From Bacteroidales bacterium UBA1184 (GTDB lineage Bacteria > Bacteroidota > Bacteroidia > Bacteroidales > ML635J-15), in NCBI GenBank assembly GCA_002310235.1, contig DBYO01000016.1:21955-74989 (forward strand): 53,035 nucleotides of DNA, read 5' to 3'. Positions 52,701 through 53,035 of the stretch are shown here, piece after piece. The notes under the pieces are model-generated. The model made no database searches and was not told the DNA's origin. It saw only the letters and a program-made list of their open reading frames with translations. Position numbers and translations under genes: made by a program. How positions within the stretch are numbered: position 1 is the first letter of the stretch; every line of letters begins with the position of its first letter.

Positions 52701-53035
52701 AATAACCAAACCAAGACAATAACCATATCAAATAGTTCAAACCAACAAGTATATTCTCAGCCACACACCCTCGCTTATGGTCTTAACACACTAACACTTA
52801 ACGTTGACTTGGAACCAGGTACATATAATATCTACGCAAACAACATACGCTACACCTACCGACAGAATGGAAGTTTCCCATACTCCGTTGATAACGTAAT
52901 AAGCATAACAGGAGCATACGGTTCCCAAAATAGCTACTACTACACATTCTACAACTGGATTGTAAATACAGAAAGCGTCTGCACAAGCGAACGTACTCCA
53001 GTAACTGCGACAATAGCAGAATCGGGCAGCATCGA
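49791..53035 (+). CDS. Multidomain secreted M14 zinc carboxypeptidase (3' end outside window)
   Basis: 1081 residues visible, no stop before the window edge. Signal peptide ~1-19. M14 domain ~105-385: zinc ligands His175 and Glu178 in MHGDETSGW, substrate-binding YVDLNRNFP, third zinc His287 in NCHGGDE, catalytic Glu probably Glu375 in TTIEFTT. Then a carboxypeptidase-regulatory-like beta domain (~404-485), PKD domains (~490-572, ~575-660), a CUB-like domain (~664-785: CYDKLYIYDG, VSSGWVAEISC), a third PKD (WDFGDGTTS, ~790-865) and Ig-like sequence to the edge. A T9SS tail is expected beyond the window but is not seen. It would trim peptides outside the cell. Confidence 0.92.
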   Translation, partial: MKKLFTIIACIFGTLAIFGQTESDLQFIEQTLENRGEVVLRFPHNGNRELVHELSHIMSIDKVNDTYVEAYANAREYERFKTYNIEYEPVYEYYRQTRAINMATNVAQMENWDRYPTYAVYLEMMHNYATTYPTLCKMDTVGYSVNNRPIITMIISDNVGVDEDEPEFWWSSTMHGDETSGWYFLIRLVDELLTKYDTDEQIRNLVNNVEIYISPLTNPDGTFYQSNDGTSIQKARRYNQNYVDLNRNFPFVTNTANHTAEYPNEPEITMMTAYADAHNFVMSANCHGGDECMNYPWDENGWTSSARPNADDLWWEYISRMYVDTVHSINSSYFTGPSDKPGHNGVIKGSEWYSIDGGRQDYMNYYKHIKETTIEFTTTKKLDSESLNTYWGYNRKSILNYTEQVLYGFRGIVTDGCTNQPLSDVKVFINNHDTDNSEVYTSAPIGNYHRPIYAGTYSVTFSKDGYISQTFDITTQNMACQRLDVTLYPEGTIVPTITANPTTLYEGSSVQFNNTTSGNYVSASWSFDGGSPATSTATNPSVTYNTHGTYDATLTIVNTNGCSASTTEQITVYEAVPPVADFSASETSISTGSTVTFTDLSTNMPNSWSWTFEGGNPATSTLQNPTVTYSEPGEYTVTLVASNAFGSDTETKTEYINVVSIIDMSCEPIYVCSGTYRDPGGESNYTNNINNLTQTIYPSTEGAYIRLTFSEFSLEAAGNTGCYDKLYIYDGTSTSAPVLVDGVCGTNNPGTVTATNADGALTIMFYSDQYEVSSGWVAEISCYIQEPEAAFTATADGCSHDITLTNESTFATSYLWDFGDGTTSIEANPTHTYAGNGTYTIALTVTNSLGSNSTTHEIEISAPEITSVTNASGCANSTLTLSAQGTGTLHWFDAQTGGTELETGESYTNTFASTTTVYVESQVGTEETYNVGISDNSSATEYTQNQNNRGLKFTVSKALTLVSVDVYCSQNNQTKTITISNSSNQQVYSQPHTLAYGLNTLTLNVDLEPGTYNIYANNIRYTYRQNGSFPYSVDNVISITGAYGSQNSYYYTFYNWIVNTESVCTSERTPVTATIAESGSI

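Noticed and set aside
1..53035. CRISPR array, insertion sequence, integrase, toxin-antitoxin pair or phage genes
   Set aside because: No direct-repeat/spacer pattern, transposase motif, integrase or small paired toxin genes were seen on either strand; the repeats found lack unique spacers of constant length.

Overview
The window is a chromosomal segment of a member of the Bacteroidota, most likely the order Bacteroidales. This rests on what the sequence shows: several exported proteins end in the type IX secretion (T9SS) type A C-terminal sorting domain; gldH lies next to a PSP1-domain gene; bamD, rpoZ, coaBC, a DUF4835 gene and recN form one run; DUF4301 and GGGtGRT proteins are present; and many genes are preceded by the Bacteroidota -7 promoter element TAnnTTTG, sometimes with TTTG about 20 nt further upstream. 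There is no rRNA operon, prophage, insertion sequence, integrase or CRISPR array. It reads as core genome with a few accessory surface-protein genes.

Layout. 1-798: 3' part of aspartate kinase, convergent with the next operon. 6117-801 (minus): holB, PSP1 protein, gldH, SAM methyltransferase and a membrane-anchored nucleotide-sugar dehydratase/epimerase. 6317-6234 (minus): tRNA-Leu(CAA) with its own promoter and terminator. 9551-6497 (minus): mazG, membrane glycosyltransferase, ECF-like sigma factor, rsmG. 11054-9608 (minus): nitroreductase and LpxL-like acyltransferase. 14820-11158 (minus): PASTA protein, T9SS protein, rluD-like pseudouridine synthase. 14968-15996 (plus): DAHP synthase/chorismate mutase fusion. 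19461-16139 (minus): tgt, LptF/G permease, PagL-like lipid A deacylase. 21311-19575 (minus): a NifU-like scaffold protein and a GGGtGRT protein, a two-gene unit of unknown role. 22948-21542 and 26802-23299 (minus): a T9SS protein and a very large predicted outer-membrane protein. 27558-26947: fumarylacetoacetase-family hydrolase.

27710-33205 (plus): a small membrane protein and two exported proteins that share a lectin-like/DUF1566-like fold; the second has 1447 residues and carries MBG-like and Cys-Asp-Ser repeat modules and a T9SS tail. 35180-33255 (minus): ribE and a Wzx/MATE-like flippase. 36650-35284 (minus): lolD and rsmE. 36818-41780 (plus): bamD, rpoZ, coaBC, DUF4835, recN. 46570-42017 (minus): rmlA, rmlC, rmlD (rmlB is absent here), a lipoprotein and DUF4301. 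49557-46639 (minus): a GlcD/GlpC-type FAD and Fe-S oxidoreductase. 49791 to the window end (plus): a multidomain M14 zinc carboxypeptidase with PKD and CUB-like modules, cut by the window edge.

The common theme is envelope building: lipid A acylation and deacylation, LPS export, lipoprotein sorting, beta-barrel assembly, dTDP-rhamnose and nucleotide-sugar chemistry, glycan flipping and T9SS cargo, interleaved with housekeeping genes for replication, rRNA/tRNA modification and cofactors. The points most worth a second look are a Tgt enzyme that has lost its three zinc cysteines, a CoaBC whose decarboxylase lid Cys is Ser, the GGGtGRT/scaffold pair, a family of intergenic mini-hairpin arrays (near 16.1 kb and 23.2 kb), an inverted-repeat element after recN, and the lectin-like/repeat surface protein locus.
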